Assembly (NCBI RefSeq): GCF_000833575.1 | Contig: NZ_CP010827.1 | Location: forward strand, 1,599,993-1,663,992 | Length of the DNA stretch: 64,000 bases | Source: Corynebacterium singulare | GTDB lineage: Bacteria; Actinomycetota; Actinomycetes; Mycobacteriales; Mycobacteriaceae | Direction of reading: 5' to 3' | In this document: positions 48,375 to 58,172 of the stretch, in pieces | Layout of the letters: every line of letters begins with the position of its first letter | Numbering within the stretch: the first letter of the stretch is position 1 | Program-made: the position numbers and the translations under genes | The notes under the pieces: model-generated | Told to the model about the DNA's origin: nothing | Seen by the model: the letters and a program-made list of their open reading frames with translations, nothing else | The model's database searches: none

Positions 48375-49076
48375 TTAAGGCAAGATTTCCATCAGCTCGG
48401 CGACGTCCTTAACACGGCGGCCGGTGTGGAACGGAATCTCCTCGCGCACGTGGTGACGGGCCTCGGTGTAGCGCATGAGATACATCAGATCCACGATGCG
48501 GTGCAGCTCCGGGGCTTCAAAAGCGAGAATCCATTCATAATCCCCCAAGGCGAAAGCTGGCACGGTGTTAGCGCGCACATCCGGGTAGTCGCGCGCCTGC
48601 ATACCGTGCTCCATGAGGATCCGGCGGCGCTTCTCCTCATCCATGGTGTACCAATCGTAAGAGCGCACGAATGGGTACACTGAAATCCACTCGCCCGGCT
48701 CCTCGCCCATGATGAAGGACGGCAGATGCGACTTGTTGAACTCAGCTGGACGGTGCAGCGCGTTACCAACCCACGTCACTTCGGAAACCTGCCCCAGGAC
48801 GGTCTCACGGCGGAAGTCAGCAAAGGCCTTCTGAATATCAGCAAACTCCTCCGCATGCCACCAAATCATAAAGTCAGCGGACTCACGCATGCCGGACAGG
48901 TCATAGATACCACGCACGGTAACCACACCGGTCTCTGCCAGATCGGAAAAGAACTTCTGCGCCTGTGCGATAGCGTCTTGACGCTCCGAGCCCAATGTAC
49001 CAGGGATGACCTGAAATACCGCGTGCTGCGAATACCGCTGGACCTTGTTGAGCTCGTTGAAGTTGACCTTCGACAT
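48375..49076 (-). CDS. chdC: Coproheme decarboxylase ChdC (HemQ)
   Basis: A 233-residue enzyme for the last step of the coproporphyrin-dependent haem pathway of Gram-positive bacteria: decarboxylation of coproheme to haem b. It has DFMIWWHAEEFADIQ and YPFVRSYDWYTMDEEKRR with the expected catalytic Tyr, and ARHHVREEIPFHTGRR at the end. The ATG at 49076 has AAGGAG seven bases upstream, so the 15 upstream codons are not used. Position matches Rv2676c. Confidence 0.93.
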   Translation of the reverse strand: MSKVNFNELNKVQRYSQHAVFQVIPGTLGSERQDAIAQAQKFFSDLAETGVVTVRGIYDLSGMRESADFMIWWHAEEFADIQKAFADFRRETVLGQVSEVTWVGNALHRPAEFNKSHLPSFIMGEEPGEWISVYPFVRSYDWYTMDEEKRRRILMEHGMQARDYPDVRANTVPAFALGDYEWILAFEAPELHRIVDLMYLMRYTEARHHVREEIPFHTGRRVKDVAELMEILP

Positions 49077-49202
49077 GCGTAATCTCCTTGCTCGGAAGCG
49101 ACTGAATTTCTTATCCATCATAAGTTGTAGGCCCAGCCTTGCGCCACTAGCCTACGGCGCGCCTTCCCCCTCCACGGGCGTAGAGCTAATACCTTGTTCC
49201 CC

Positions 49203-49868
49203 GTGAGCAATTCTGACGTTTCTTCGCGCACCCGGGCAGGGGCACCGACCAACCTGCATGATCGTGCCACCTCCGCCCCAGGTTCTCAGACTACAGAGCC
49301 CACGACTCCGGCTGCTTTCACTGAAGCCGTTGAGTCCCTTCATGCCGCGCAGCTTCGCCCTGAAATCACCCTGGGTACCATTCGTCCACCGCAGCGCCTT
49401 GCGCCGTTTAGCCACGCCATTGGTCTAGAGGTCTCGCGCGCGGGTCAGGACGCAGACATCGTCCCTACGGACTCCGAGGGTGACGCCTTCGGGCGCCTTA
49501 TTCTTCTCCACGATCCAGGCGCTGAGGAGGCCTGGGAAGGCGCGATGCGCCTCGTGGCCTACATCCAAGCCGACTTGGACGATGCGGTTGCCGGGGATCC
49601 GCTTCTTCCCGACGTCGCCTGGGAATGGCTCACCGAATCCCTTGAGCTGCGTGAGGCTAGCCACACCAACTTGGGTGGCACGGTGACCTCGACCGCCTCT
49701 GTGCGCTTCGGCGAAATTGGTGGTCCGCCGCACGCCTACCAACTCGAGATGCGCGCCTCGTGGACCGCTGAGGGTCTCGACCTGGCCCCTCACGTGGAGG
49801 CCTTCGCACAGGTCCTGGCTCTTGTTGCCGGCCTTCCACCCGAAGGCGTGGCCGAGCTCGGCCGCTAA
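49203..49868 (+). CDS. DUF3000 family protein
   Basis: A protein of about 221 residues of unknown function. Residues about 1-40 are Ser/Thr-rich. The conserved part has RPEITLGTIRPPQRLAPFSH, GRLILLHDPGAEEAWEG and LPDVAWEWLTESLELREASH. It always precedes the RNase D gene in mycobacteria (Rv2680/Rv2681), as here. The GTG at 49203 is preferred to a TTG nine bases upstream; neither has a clear ribosome binding site. Confidence 0.82.
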   Translation: MSNSDVSSRTRAGAPTNLHDRATSAPGSQTTEPTTPAAFTEAVESLHAAQLRPEITLGTIRPPQRLAPFSHAIGLEVSRAGQDADIVPTDSEGDAFGRLILLHDPGAEEAWEGAMRLVAYIQADLDDAVAGDPLLPDVAWEWLTESLELREASHTNLGGTVTSTASVRFGEIGGPPHAYQLEMRASWTAEGLDLAPHVEAFAQVLALVAGLPPEGVAELGR

Positions 49869-49907
49869 GCACTGCGCTTCGAGAAAGCTCACCAAGGAGG
49901 TCCAGGG

Positions 49908-51140
49908 ATGACCGAACTGCGCCGCGTTCCTCGCGACGGCACGCCGAAGGTGTTGACGTCCCCGCGCGATTTCCAGGCCGCCGCGGCCCGCTTGGAGGCC
50001 GGCAGTGGGCCCTTCGCCATCGACACCGAACGCGCATCAGCATATCGCTTTGATGACCGTGCCTTCCTCGTCCAGATTCGACGAGAAGGCGCAGGTACTG
50101 TCCTGCTCGCCCCTGAACATCGCCGCCCTGATTTCACGGCAGCGCTCGCCCCAGTCCTCAATGGACAAGAGTGGGTCATTCACGCCGCGCCATCTGATCT
50201 TCCCTCCTTGGCATGGCTAGGCCTTTACCCGGGGACGCTCTTCGACACAGAGCTCGCCGCTCGCTTCGCTGGCTTCCCGCACCCCAACTTGGGAGCCATG
50301 GTGCTGGAGCTTTTCGACGTCGAACTGGAAAAAGGCTACGGCGATTCTGACTGGTCCGAAACCCCCATTCCGCGGCAGTGGCGCAACTATGCAGCGTTGG
50401 ACGTAGAGCTCCTCAACGAGCTTGCTGTGACGCTGCGCGATATCCTCGCCGAGGAAGAAAAGCTGGATTGGGCCTACGAGGAGTTCGACCACATCGCAGC
50501 AGAACACGCCGACATCACCGCCCCAGAGCCGCGTTCGTGGCGTGATCTCAAGGGCGTGTCCTCACTCAGGTCACGTGAGCAACTCGCTGTGGCACGTGAA
50601 CTGTGGCAGCGCCGCGAGTCCATCGCGCGCTCGCAGGACGTTGCGCCCAACCGCCTCCTTCCCCACCGTGTTCTCGTTGAGATCGCTCGCCGGGTTCCTC
50701 GCACGCCCAATGACATCAACAAGATCAAAGGCTTCCCGCGCCGTCGTGGCGGGGCCACCGTGCAGTGGCTGGATGCCGTCACCACGGCCACGTCGAGCCC
50801 CAAAGAAAACTGGCCCTCCCCGTTGCGCAGCCCCCGCCCAGTGCCGTCCAAGTCTGTCTTCACCCGCGAGTTTCCGGATCTCTGGGGGCTCTACCAGGAC
50901 ATCCGCAGCGATGTCGAAGCACTGGGTGAGGAACTCACCATGAGTTATGAACTTATTCTCAAACCCAGCATCGTGCGCGCGGCAGTGTGGGCAGCTTTGG
51001 GCCCTGAGGGCGGTATTGCCGGCGAGATACGCGATCTGGACGATATCCCCGGATTCCTGCACGCCCAAGGTGCGCGCAACTGGCAAGTGGACTTAGCCAC
51101 GCCGCTCATCGCTGACGGGCTCGTCTCCTTCCGCGGCTAG
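49908..51140 (+). CDS. Ribonuclease D-type 3'-5' exonuclease with HRDC domain
   Basis: A 410-residue DEDDy-family exonuclease. The DEDD residues are visible in PFAIDTERASAYRF (Exo I), VIHAAPSDLPSLAWLG (Exo II) and YAALDVELLNELAV (Exo III). An HRDC domain follows (residues about 215-300; VARELWQRRESIARSQDVAPN) and then a C-terminal extension. It is likely to trim structured RNAs. AAGGAGG stands before the ATG. Its 3' end converges with dxs at a 15-base gap. Confidence 0.92.
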   Translation: MTELRRVPRDGTPKVLTSPRDFQAAAARLEAGSGPFAIDTERASAYRFDDRAFLVQIRREGAGTVLLAPEHRRPDFTAALAPVLNGQEWVIHAAPSDLPSLAWLGLYPGTLFDTELAARFAGFPHPNLGAMVLELFDVELEKGYGDSDWSETPIPRQWRNYAALDVELLNELAVTLRDILAEEEKLDWAYEEFDHIAAEHADITAPEPRSWRDLKGVSSLRSREQLAVARELWQRRESIARSQDVAPNRLLPHRVLVEIARRVPRTPNDINKIKGFPRRRGGATVQWLDAVTTATSSPKENWPSPLRSPRPVPSKSVFTREFPDLWGLYQDIRSDVEALGEELTMSYELILKPSIVRAAVWAALGPEGGIAGEIRDLDDIPGFLHAQGARNWQVDLATPLIADGLVSFRG

Positions 51141-51155
51141 CGCGAACGCACGAGG

Positions 51156-53108
51156 CTAGGCTTCGTTCGACGTTTCTTCTTCCTCGCTGCGTACTGCAAC
51201 CCACTCGCTGATGGACGTCGCGATGCCCTGCGGGGTGAGACCAAATTCCTCGAGTAATTCTCCACGGCTAGCGTGCACTGGGAACACTCCCGGAACACCG
51301 AGGCGGTGGAGCGGAGTATCCACGTCTGCGGCATCAAGTGCCTCGGCCACCATCGAGCCAACCCCACCGCGGAGCAGGCCGTCCTCGACGGTGACAACAA
51401 GGTCATGGTCGGCAGCCAGCGCCACGATGGACTGCGGTACCGGCACTGGCCAGCGAGGGTCTACAACGGTCACGTTGAAGCCTTGCGCCTCCAGCAGCTC
51501 GGCAGCGCCCAAAGAGCGCGTGCTCATCGCGCCAATAGAGACGATGAGGACGTCAGTTGCCGTGGTTTCATGGGAGGCATCGCCAGACTCCTCAATGCTG
51601 TCCGTCGCGTCGGAATAGCGCAGGATATCCACGCCGTCATCCAGGCGCTTCAGCTCGTCGGTATCATCCAACAAATTGCCTTTGGGGAAACGCACGACGG
51701 TAGGGCCATCATCAATAGCAATGGCCTCGTTGAACAGCTCACGCAGGCGGGCACCATCGCGCGGCGCAGCAATGCGCATACCAGGAACAATACTCATGAG
51801 TGCCATGTCCCATACGCCGTTGTGTGATGCGCCGTCAGAGCCCGTCACGCCTGCGCGGTCTAGCACGATGGTAACCGGCAACTTGAGCAGCGCGATGTCC
51901 ATGATCACTTGGTCCACCGCACGGTTGAGGAAGGTAGAGTACACCGCCACCACCGGGTGCATACCGGCCAGTGCGAGACCAGACGCGGAAGCCATAGCGT
52001 GTTGTTCCGCGATGCCAACATCGAAGAATCGTTCCGGGAACTCATCCTGGAATGGTGCCAAACCTGTAGGTCCAGCCATGGCGGCAGTGATAGCGACGAT
52101 GTCCTTGCGTGCGTGGCCGGCCTTGATGAGTTCTTCAGAGAAGGCTGCGGTCCAGCCCGGCTGCTTCTGACCCTTGGACACGCCTGTGACCGGGTCGATC
52201 GCTCCCGTAGAGTGCATCTGGTCCTTGGGCTCATTAACCGCGGGGGCAAAGCCGTGCCCCTTCTCCGTCACGGTATGGACGATAATGGGGCCCTCGTAAT
52301 CACGGGCGTAACTCAGCGCACGCACGACGGCATCAATATCATGACCGTTGATTGGGCCGACATATTTGATGCCCAGCTCGGGGAACATCTCAGTGGGCAT
52401 AACAGTAGACTTCACGCCCTCTTTCATAGCGTGAAGAGCATCAAAAGTACGCTCACCTACCCAGCCCATAGACTTCAGGCGCTTTTTGCCCAACTCCATG
52501 AATTCGTCATAGCCATGCTGGGCGCGGATGCGGCCAAGGTTCTCAGACAGACCACCAATGGTGGGCGAATAAGAACGGCCGTTATCGTTGACCACGATGA
52601 CAACGTTGCGGTCCTTATCCGCAGAGATATTGTTCAATGCTTCCCAGCACATGCCGCCGGTCAAAGCACCATCGCCAACAACTGCCACGGCGTTGCGGTG
52701 GGATTCCCCACGAATCTTAAAGGCCTTGGAGAGGCCGTCGACCGTGGACAGCGCAGCCGACGCGTGCGACGATTCCGTCCAGTCGTGTTCAGACTCCGCT
52801 CGGTCGGTGTAGCCGGACAGCCCGCCTTTCTGGCGCAGAGTGTCGAACTGTGCGGTGCGGCCAGTCAGCATCTTGTGAACATAGGACTGGTGTGACGTAT
52901 CGAAAACGATGGGATCCCGCGGGGAATCGAATACACGGTGAATTGCCACGGTGAGCTCGACCACGCCCAAGTTCGGGCCAAGGTGGCCGCCGGTAGCGGA
53001 GACCTTCTCAATTAGGCGCTGGCGGATATCCGCCGCAAGCTCAGCCAACTGCGTCTTGCTCAGAGCCTTGAGATCGGCTGGCGATTCAATGGAATCCAGA
53101 ATGCTCAT
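51156..53108 (-). CDS. dxs: 1-deoxy-D-xylulose-5-phosphate synthase
   Basis: A 650-residue thiamine-diphosphate enzyme that condenses pyruvate and glyceraldehyde-3-phosphate at the start of the MEP isoprenoid pathway. It has [18 protein letters not shown], the ThDP motif [26 protein letters not shown] [13 protein letters not shown], and the transketolase pyrimidine domain ([20 protein letters not shown]). The start ATG at 53108 fits the family; a longer frame to 53153 exists. Only one dxs is in the window. Confidence 0.95.
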   Translation of the reverse strand: MSILDSIESPADLKALSKTQLAELAADIRQRLIEKVSATGGHLGPNLGVVELTVAIHRVFDSPRDPIVFDTSHQSYVHKMLTGRTAQFDTLRQKGGLSGYTDRAESEHDWTESSHASAALSTVDGLSKAFKIRGESHRNAVAVVGDGALTGGMCWEALNNISADKDRNVVIVVNDNGRSYSPTIGGLSENLGRIRAQHGYDEFMELGKKRLKSMGWVGERTFDALHAMKEGVKSTVMPTEMFPELGIKYVGPINGHDIDAVVRALSYARDYEGPIIVHTVTEKGHGFAPAVNEPKDQMHSTGAIDPVTGVSKGQKQPGWTAAFSEELIKAGHARKDIVAITAAMAGPTGLAPFQDEFPERFFDVGIAEQHAMASASGLALAGMHPVVAVYSTFLNRAVDQVIMDIALLKLPVTIVLDRAGVTGSDGASHNGVWDMALMSIVPGMRIAAPRDGARLRELFNEAIAIDDGPTVVRFPKGNLLDDTDELKRLDDGVDILRYSDATDSIEESGDASHETTATDVLIVSIGAMSTRSLGAAELLEAQGFNVTVVDPRWPVPVPQSIVALAADHDLVVTVEDGLLRGGVGSMVAEALDAADVDTPLHRLGVPGVFPVHASRGELLEEFGLTPQGIATSISEWVAVRSEEEETSNEA

Positions 53109-53208
53109 AGAGCTGCCGTCAACCCCTTCATCGTTTGTTCTTTTCTTTACCACCGTACCCGCTTACACGAGCATGACGGCAATTGTCCGATGTTCATCCG
53201 CGCCCCGG

Positions 53209-54483
53209 TTAGGCTTGGGGAACCAGCAGCGCCAAGGTCTCAAAGTGATGCGTCCCAGGAAAAGCATTGATCATGGCCAGGCGGTGCAGGTGGTAGCCGC
53301 GCTCGGACCAGTAAGCGAGATCACGGGCGAAGGTTGCCGGGTCGCATCCCACATGCACGACCTTGCGCGGCGCAGCGGAGGCCACAGCTGTAATAACGTC
53401 TGCGCCTGCGCCCGTGCGCGGTGGGTCCAAGATCACCGTGGACGGCTGTGGAAGCTGGGCTGCGACCTGCTCAACCTTGGCGGTACGGAACTCAACATCG
53501 ATGCCATCAAGCCCCGGCTGCGTCCCAGCGGCAGCCGGTGAGTAGTCCACTGAGTAGACCGTTGTCTGTCCACCTTTCGGCGCCGTGACCTCCGCTAGCG
53601 CCGGCACAAACAGGCCAACTCCGCCGTAGAGGTCCCATGCGGTGCAGTGTGCAGCGTCCCCAGCGTCTACTGTGTCTGCATCCTCCGCAGCTAGCCATTC
53701 ACGCGCAATACGCGTGTACGTATCAGGGGCGGCAACATGTGCTTGCCAAAAGGCCGTCGGCGGAAAGCGGAACTCGTGGCCGTCAGCACGCTGCACCACG
53801 TCTGTGGTGGGAGCTTCGATGACTTCTCGGACAGTTTCCACTCGGCGTCCGCGCGATGCCTTTCGTGATTCGACAACGTGGCGGTTGCCATCGCTATCGA
53901 TGACAGCAATAACTTCCGCGCCTGGGGTGAAGGTACGTGCGTCGCGGCCCACGAGACCGTCGACAAGCCCTGGCACCAACTGCGTACACGCCACATCCGT
54001 GATGAGTTCAGTGGAACCGCGCTTGCGGGTTCCGGCTCGCCCGTGCTTGTCGACACCCAGCCTTACCCGCGTACGCCATCCCCTCTGGGGCTCCAGGTCG
54101 ATGCTGTCAACCTCCGGGGTGGTTTCGATGCGTGCAACACGGCGCAACTGGTCGAGCAAGACCTCAACTTTGATTTCAGGCTCTACGGCCGGATCCAATT
54201 CGGCAAAATCGCAGCAACCGGCACCGCGCTCTGCTGCAGGGCAGGATGACTCAACACGGTGGGGCCCGGGCTTCACGACGGCGGTGAGGTCAGCCTCCAC
54301 GAAAGACTTCTTCACCTTGCGAGCAGTGACAATGAGGAGGTCTCCAGGAAATCCTCCCGCGACGAAACACACTCGACCGTCTGGGGCTGAGCCAATTCCC
54401 ACCCCGCCGTGTGCCATGCGCTCAATGGAGATGTCAAAGGATTCTCCCGTGCTTACGTTCACGGCAGCCTCAGTTTCACTCAT
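53209..54483 (-). CDS. TRAM-domain class I RNA (uracil-C5) methyltransferase
   Basis: A 424-residue SAM-dependent methyltransferase of the TrmA/RlmC/RlmD group. It has an N-terminal TRAM domain (ISIERMAHGGVGIGSAPDGR), a Cys cluster (SCPAAERGAGCCDF), and the catalytic DPPRTGAG with the nucleophilic Cys in VVHVGCDPATFARDL. The target could be tRNA U54 or a rRNA uridine and cannot be decided. Start ATG at 54483 overlaps the DUF3159 stop by eight bases. Matches Rv2689c by position. Confidence 0.9.
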   Translation of the reverse strand: MSETEAAVNVSTGESFDISIERMAHGGVGIGSAPDGRVCFVAGGFPGDLLIVTARKVKKSFVEADLTAVVKPGPHRVESSCPAAERGAGCCDFAELDPAVEPEIKVEVLLDQLRRVARIETTPEVDSIDLEPQRGWRTRVRLGVDKHGRAGTRKRGSTELITDVACTQLVPGLVDGLVGRDARTFTPGAEVIAVIDSDGNRHVVESRKASRGRRVETVREVIEAPTTDVVQRADGHEFRFPPTAFWQAHVAAPDTYTRIAREWLAAEDADTVDAGDAAHCTAWDLYGGVGLFVPALAEVTAPKGGQTTVYSVDYSPAAAGTQPGLDGIDVEFRTAKVEQVAAQLPQPSTVILDPPRTGAGADVITAVASAAPRKVVHVGCDPATFARDLAYWSERGYHLHRLAMINAFPGTHHFETLALLVPQA

Positions 54484-55285
54484 CGACGGTCTCCTTGCCG
54501 TTACTGTCGCTGTCCTTACGTTGGTCTTCAGTCGTTGCGCCTTCTGCATCTTCAACAGCAGCGTTAGCGCGGCGCACCATCCAGATGGTGAGAAGGGTCA
54601 CTACACCGGTCAATGGCCAGCCCATGAGGATTCTGACTATGCCTAAGGTGGTCGTTGCGTCGGCGGCGTAGAGCGCGCGCTGCACTACAAAGCGGGCGAT
54701 AAACACCACGGCCCAGCCAGCCGTGGCCCACGCGTAAGCATGACGGGCCTTGCGGACCGTCCGCCAGCTCATGTCATCGCCGTTGAGGCCTTTCCACACA
54801 ACGCCAACGAGCGGCCAGCGCGCAATGATGGAAATGACCGCAATGATGAACAACACAAGCGACATCCAAATGCCGTACAGGAAGTACCCCTTAGCATCCC
54901 CGGTAAACCAAGCGATTGCGGCACAAATACCCACCCCCAGCAAGCCAGAAAGCGCCGGCTGCAGGGTTTCCTTGCGCACGAGGCGCCACACGCTGATGAG
55001 CAGAGCGACGCCTAGCGCCGCAATAAGTGCCGGCCCCAGCCCCCACACATTGTTGACGGGGATAAGAACAAGCACCGGAAGAGTTGCTGACACGAGGCCA
55101 GTGAGACCTCCCATCTGCTCCAACAGCGAGGGTTCTTCCTCGGTCTCCCCTGTAGCATTGTCTGCTTCTAAGCCTTGGGCGGCGACCGATGACGTCGCTT
55201 CCTCGTGAGACTCTGCCGGTTCACGGTGTGCGTTCGGCTCGCGCTCCGGCGGCGACCCGCCCAAGCCAGGATTCGGTGTAGTCAC
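54476..55285 (-). CDS. DUF3159 membrane protein
   Basis: A 269-residue protein of unknown function. An acidic Gly/Glu/Ala N-terminal tail (about 60 residues) is followed by six likely membrane helices (LVSATLPVLVLIPVNNVWG; LIAALGVALLISVW; GLLGVGICAAIAWFTG; GIWMSLVLFIIAVISIIA; AWATAGWAVVFIARF; VRILMGWPLTGVVTLLTI). It sits between DUF3710 and the RNA methyltransferase, as in mycobacteria, and probably shares their transcript. Confidence 0.82.
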   Translation of the reverse strand: MTTPNPGLGGSPPEREPNAHREPAESHEEATSSVAAQGLEADNATGETEEEPSLLEQMGGLTGLVSATLPVLVLIPVNNVWGLGPALIAALGVALLISVWRLVRKETLQPALSGLLGVGICAAIAWFTGDAKGYFLYGIWMSLVLFIIAVISIIARWPLVGVVWKGLNGDDMSWRTVRKARHAYAWATAGWAVVFIARFVVQRALYAADATTTLGIVRILMGWPLTGVVTLLTIWMVRRANAAVEDAEGATTEDQRKDSDSNGKETVDE

Positions 55286-55312
55286 GTGTGTGAGTAATCC
55301 TTATCGGTGGAA

Positions 55313-56251
55313 TTAGTTCTTGTCAGTACCGTCGAGATCGCGCAGCTGCTCGCGAGCCTGTGCTTCTGCCGGACTTTCGTTCTCAGCGTGTGCTGCAGCC
55401 TCCTGGGCTGCGCTGTCACTAGTGCTAGCAGCGTCCGCCTCTTGCTGGCGCTGCTGGAGCGCCTGCTTTACCTGATCAGCCAGTTGCTGCGGCAGCATCA
55501 CCGGCAAGGAGCTTCCGGCCAGAATAGGATCCTCGCCACGGTAGATGAACGTACGCGCAACAACCTCGCGGCCTAGCTGCGCGAGCTCCTCTTCCTTGCC
55601 TGCCGGTGCGGCCAGAGTCAGGCGGTACATCCAGCGTGGTCCCTCCACACCAATGATGCGGATACCACCCTTGTCGCTGGTCCCCACAATTTCAGAACCC
55701 CATGGGCCATCGTCCAGCTGCGCCTTGAACCCATCAGATTCCAAGCCATTGATGATGTCGGATGCGGACTCTGCCCACTGCCCCGGAGTGCGTGGCGCAG
55801 CAAAGGCAACTGGCGTCATGCGGCCGTGCGGGGTGAGGATGTGGAGCATGCGAGGGCCATCCTGCCCCATCTCTACCTGAACCTGAGATGCCTTCGGCAG
55901 CGGGATACGCATTGAACCAAGGTCCAGTAAACCTACCGAGAAATCCTCAAAGTTAAAGTCGGCGATATCGACGGTATCGCCATCGTAGGGGCCCATCTCG
56001 CCATTGACGGCGTCGTGAGCCACAGCCTTGACGGTTGGGCCCTGTGCATCATCATCGTCACCAAGCGACCCGGTGGAGCTTGCTGCGCTTGTCGCAGCAG
56101 TGCCGGCCGTCGCTGCGGAAGATTCCTGGGAAGCTGCAACGTCGGCCTCCTCTGCTACTGGGACTGCTGCTTCTTGGGCAGCCTCCTTCTGCTGGATGCC
56201 AGCGTCCTTGTCGTCGTCCTTGTTTTTCTTGCCAAAGGGCCACATCGCCAT
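55313..56251 (-). CDS. DUF3710 family protein
   Basis: A 312-residue soluble protein of unknown function. A Lys/Asp and Ala/Ser/Glu-rich N-terminal region (1-85) precedes the conserved domain: VKAVAHDAVNGEMGPYDG, LDLGSMRIPLPKASQVQVEM and GPRWMYRLTLAAPAGKEEE. The end is Gln/Ala-rich and acidic. It follows dut by 66 bases and is conserved beside dut in actinobacteria (Rv2696c). Confidence 0.85.
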   Translation of the reverse strand: MAMWPFGKKNKDDDKDAGIQQKEAAQEAAVPVAEEADVAASQESSAATAGTAATSAASSTGSLGDDDDAQGPTVKAVAHDAVNGEMGPYDGDTVDIADFNFEDFSVGLLDLGSMRIPLPKASQVQVEMGQDGPRMLHILTPHGRMTPVAFAAPRTPGQWAESASDIINGLESDGFKAQLDDGPWGSEIVGTSDKGGIRIIGVEGPRWMYRLTLAAPAGKEEELAQLGREVVARTFIYRGEDPILAGSSLPVMLPQQLADQVKQALQQRQQEADAASTSDSAAQEAAAHAENESPAEAQAREQLRDLDGTDKN

Positions 56252-56317
56252 TCTCTGCGCCTTTCTGTTTTCCGTGTTGTCTCGAACTGTGATCGTGTGG
56301 GGCGTGTAGGAAAATCT

Positions 56318-56794
56318 CTAGTTCACGCCGGTGGAGCCGTAGCCGCCGTCGCCGCGCGTGGTGTCATCAAGCTCCTCGACCTCGCTGAAGCCCACGAGTT
56401 CCACGCGCTGGATAACAAGCTGCGCAATGCGCATGCCGCGCTCGACCTCGAAGGTTTCCGCGGGATCGTGATTAATGAGGCACACCTTAATCTCGCCACG
56501 GTAGTCAGCATCAACCGTGCCAGGAGTGTTCACTACGGAGATTCCATGCTTGGCAGCAAGACCGGAGCGCGGATGGATCAAACCTACCGTGCCAAGTGGC
56601 AAAGCAAGGGCAATACCGGTGCTTACGAGAGCGCGCTCACCTGGACGCAAGGTGACGTCGTGAGCTGCGTACAGGTCAGCGCCTGCGTCACCGCGGTGTG
56701 CGCGCTTAGGCAACGGCAGTTCCTTGTCCAGGCGCTTGACCTTGACATCACCAAAGGGACTTGCCGGATCTACGAGAGGATGTTGCTCATTCAC
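56318..56794 (-). CDS. dut: Deoxyuridine 5'-triphosphate nucleotidohydrolase (dUTPase)
   Basis: A 158-residue trimeric dUTPase that keeps uracil out of DNA and makes dUMP. All five motifs are visible: DAGADLYA (1), [11 protein letters not shown] (2), [13 protein letters not shown] (3), [10 protein letters not shown] (4), and a glycine-rich end [10 protein letters not shown] (5). The GTG at 56794 gives the normal length; the open frame reaches 56833. The motif 5 region ends at the C-terminus as expected. Confidence 0.95.
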   Translation of the reverse strand: MNEQHPLVDPASPFGDVKVKRLDKELPLPKRAHRGDAGADLYAAHDVTLRPGERALVSTGIALALPLGTVGLIHPRSGLAAKHGISVVNTPGTVDADYRGEIKVCLINHDPAETFEVERGMRIAQLVIQRVELVGFSEVEELDDTTRGDGGYGSTGVN

Positions 56795-56927
56795 TCGGCC
56801 CAGCCTACCTTGTCCCACGTGCCTGGGCCCCACGTGCTAGGGGCCTCGGTGTTCTGTTGTTCCTCTTCTCTCGAGCTACACCATGCAGTACTGCCCGGGG
56901 TGTTAGGCCGCACCACCGTGGAATGAC

Positions 56928-56941
56928 TAGAATCTGTGGCC
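56928..56941 (+). promoter_or_regulatory. Putative -10 element giving a leaderless DUF3093 mRNA
   Basis: TAGAAT (56928-56933) ends eight bases before the ATG at 56942 and only two bases before the alternative GTG at 56936. This favours the ATG as the real start. Confidence 0.55.
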
Positions 56942-57472
56942 ATGACTTCCAGTTCCTCGCCTGCCGAGCAGACTTCGTCTACTGATTCCCCGACCGTTCT
57001 TTACCGCGAGCGCCAGTGGGTGCCGTGGTATTGGTGGCTGATGGCAGCCTTCGTTGTGGTGATCAGCGTCGCCACGGTTAGCTTAAACCGTGGCATTCTG
57101 TGGGTGATTATTCCCGCCATTCTGCTGTCCGTCATCGCTGTGTGGGTTCTGCTGACATGGTCAAATACCGTCGTCCAAGTGGAACGGGATACCGACGGCA
57201 CGCGCTGGTTGACTGTCAAAGATGCACAACTGCCGCACGACGTGGTCTCACGCAGCACCACGGTTCCGGCTACCGCGCGTCGCAATGCACTGGGACCACA
57301 GCTGGATCCAGCCGCATTCATTGTCACCCACGGCTGGGTACCAGAACACGTCATGCTCGTGCTCGATGACCCCGAGGACCCCACCCCTTATTGGCTCATC
57401 AATTCAAAGAACCCAGAGCAACTGCTTGCTGCGTTTGTTCCCGAGCAGGCACGCCCCACGGCAGCGAACTAG
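56942..57472 (+). CDS. DUF3093 membrane protein
   Basis: A 176-residue protein of unknown function. Two membrane helices (WWLMAAFVVVISVATVSL and ILWVIIPAILLSVIAVWVLL) follow LYRERQWVPWYWW. A C-terminal soluble domain carries LDPAAFIVTHGWVPEHVMLVL and DPTPYWLINSKNPEQL. These are DUF3093 hallmarks. It is divergent from dut and convergent with DUF4193, as Rv2698 is in M. tuberculosis. Confidence 0.85.
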   Translation: MTSSSSPAEQTSSTDSPTVLYRERQWVPWYWWLMAAFVVVISVATVSLNRGILWVIIPAILLSVIAVWVLLTWSNTVVQVERDTDGTRWLTVKDAQLPHDVVSRSTTVPATARRNALGPQLDPAAFIVTHGWVPEHVMLVLDDPEDPTPYWLINSKNPEQLLAAFVPEQARPTAAN

Positions 57473-57556
57473 TTCTCGCCGCTCCTCCAACGGGCCTGGA
57501 ACATAGCCGCTTCGCCTCAGCAACGAACGACGCGGGGACTGGGAACTAAACGAAGC

Positions 57557-57847
57557 TTAGGCGCAGTCCATGCAGATAAGCTCGCCGTCCTCTTCGTGAT
57601 CCAAGCGCTTGTTGGACTGGACAAGGAAGCACACCGAGCAGGTGAACTCGTTTTCCTTGCGAGGAACGACGGTGACGTTAAGTTCTTCACCGGTGAGGTC
57701 TACTGACGGCGGCTCGAAAGCCTCGACAATCTCGCCGTCATCATCCATGCCGTTGTTGTCATTTTCCGCTGCCTTCAGGCCCTCGAGAGAATCAGCCTCG
57801 AGCTCGTCTTCAGCGCGGCGACGCGGTGCGTCGTAATCGGTGGCCAT
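57557..57847 (-). CDS. DUF4193 zinc-ribbon-like acidic protein
   Basis: A 96-residue protein of the actinobacterial DUF4193 family. The N-terminus is MATDYDAPRRRAEDELEADS. A very acidic middle precedes two Cys pairs, FTCSVCF and LICMDC, which probably bind zinc. Function is unknown. It is present in this position (near sigA) across actinobacteria. Confidence 0.88.
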   Translation of the reverse strand: MATDYDAPRRRAEDELEADSLEGLKAAENDNNGMDDDGEIVEAFEPPSVDLTGEELNVTVVPRKENEFTCSVCFLVQSNKRLDHEEDGELICMDCA

Positions 57848-58172
57848 AGTGTTTGCCCCTGTGAGTCAGATCGATAGGAATGTGTATTTATCGACGGCAT
57901 ACTAAACCACGAGCGCCCCTGTGTCACACTCGCCTCGCCGCGGGGGAGGCAATCTCTCCACCCCCGCCCTGCTCACACAGAACATTACCCCAGCGTATCG
58001 GTTATAAAAGTGGCCTTTAATGTTCACAGGATATTTCCCTTGATCCACCTCACAGTGGAGGATGTTCCACGTTCACTGTCGCCTTTCACTATCGATTTTC
58101 ACTGTCGTCGATACCACCACTGCGGATACCATCTGCACACATCTGCGAGTCCACGTGCCTAAACTAGAAACC
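57848..58172. promoter_or_regulatory. Divergent intergenic region of DUF4193 and ppgK
   Basis: A gene-free stretch of 325 bases. TAAACT at 58160-58165 ends seven bases before the ppgK ATG and is a good -10 for a leaderless mRNA. CACTGTCG/CACTATCG-like direct repeats occur at about 58073-58110 (TTCACTGTCG and TTTCACTATCG, then TTTTCACTGTCGTCG). Their function is unknown; they could be an operator or chance. No other feature is supported. Confidence 0.45.
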
